A program made the translations under genes and the position numbers. From NCBI GenBank assembly GCA_023386675.1, contig JAEWJG010000116.1, positions 1 to 6,922 on the forward strand: 6,922 nt of DNA, in the 5' to 3' direction. Source of the stretch: Actinomycetes bacterium (GTDB taxonomy: Bacteria; Actinomycetota; Actinomycetes; Actinomycetales; Microbacteriaceae). Positions 6,472-6,922 of the stretch are shown piece after piece. Positions within the stretch are counted from its first letter, which is position 1; every line of letters starts with the position of its first letter. Below the pieces are notes generated by a model that was given only the letters and a program-made list of their open reading frames with translations, had not been told where the DNA came from and searched no databases.

Positions 6472-6922
6472 CCCAGGCCGCCGACGAACAGGCTCACGAT
6501 CAGCACCCCGGCCAGCCCGACGACCGAGATCAGGCACTCCAGCACGGTCCAGCTCTTGAGCGTCTGCGGGATGCTGAGGCCCAGGTACTCCTTCACCAGC
6601 CAGAAGCCGGCGTCGTTGACGTGCGAGAGGAACACCGAGCCCGCACCGATGGCGAGCACCATGAGAGAGACCATCGGGGTCGACAGGTGCGCGGTGAGCG
6701 GGAGGAGGATGCCCGCGGCGGTCACCGTCGCGACGGTCGCGGAGCCGGTGGCAACGCGGATGAGCGCTGCGACCGTCCAGGCGAGGAGCAGGACGACGAT
6801 TCCGCTCGCGCCCGTCGCCCAGCCGGCGATGACCTGACCGATGCCGGTGTCGACGAGCACCTGCTTGAAACCGCCGCCCGCGCCGACGATCAGCAGGATG
6901 CCGGCGATCGGAGGAAGGGAGG
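6468..6922 (-). CDS. gntP: Gluconate:H+ symporter, GntP family, C-terminal part only
   Basis: Membrane transporter for gluconate. Only the last 150 residues are in the window; the family is usually about 440-470 long, and the frame stays open to the edge (first whole codon at 6920). The visible part starts PPIAGILLIVGAGGGFKQVLVDTGIG, continues through hydrophobic helices, and includes the signature SHVNDAGFWLVKEYLGLSIPQT followed by LKSWTVLECLISVVGLAGVLIVSLF. The GTG at 6860 is internal and not the start. Its TGA (6470-6468) overlaps the gntK ATG, so the two genes form a gntP-gntK operon. Other GntP-family members carry related sugar acids (idonate, fructuronate, glycerate); the adjacent gluconokinase favours gluconate. 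Confidence 0.93.
   Translation of the reverse strand, partial: SLPPIAGILLIVGAGGGFKQVLVDTGIGQVIAGWATGASGIVVLLLAWTVAALIRVATGSATVATVTAAGILLPLTAHLSTPMVSLMVLAIGAGSVFLSHVNDAGFWLVKEYLGLSIPQTLKSWTVLECLISVVGLAGVLIVSLFVGGLG

Overview
The window is about 70% GC by eye, with codons ending almost only in C or G. Its gene content is typical of a high-GC actinobacterium. A soil or plant-associated member of Micrococcales (Microbacteriaceae-like) is my best guess; that placement is inference from codon style and protein flavour, not from a marker gene.

Layout. Positions 2-5852 on the + strand hold a pentose/xylan-oligosaccharide block: the 3' end of a MalG-type sugar ABC transporter permease (2-691), a family 3 glycoside hydrolase without a signal peptide (723-3029), an AT-rich promoter/operator island (about 3061-3086), xylose isomerase xylA (3112-4302), a strong hairpin (4332-4393) and xylulokinase xylB (4422-5852). 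A short convergent gap (5853-5955) carries a 55-bp near-perfect palindrome. On the - strand follow gluconokinase gntK (5956-6471) and the C-terminal third of a GntP-family gluconate permease (6468 to the window edge), joined by an ATGA overlap.

How the genes fit together. The permease probably belongs to an importer of xylo-oligosaccharides or a related sugar. The cytoplasmic GH3 enzyme would split the imported oligomers to xylose, XylA isomerises xylose to xylulose, and XylB phosphorylates it to xylulose 5-phosphate. The opposite-strand pair imports gluconate and phosphorylates it to 6-phosphogluconate. Both convergent modules therefore feed the pentose phosphate pathway.

The proteins are ordinary, complete members of known families with their catalytic residues in place; I see no new enzymatic system. 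The non-coding DNA is more interesting. There is a ROK/XylR-like operator on the xylA promoter. A 21-bp hairpin between xylA and xylB has imperfections that are G-U wobbles only in the sense (+) RNA. The palindrome between xylB and gntK has mismatches that become G-U wobbles only in the gntPK (-) RNA, and it consists of three 13-bp ATTCG-N3-CGAAT units spaced exactly 20 bp apart.
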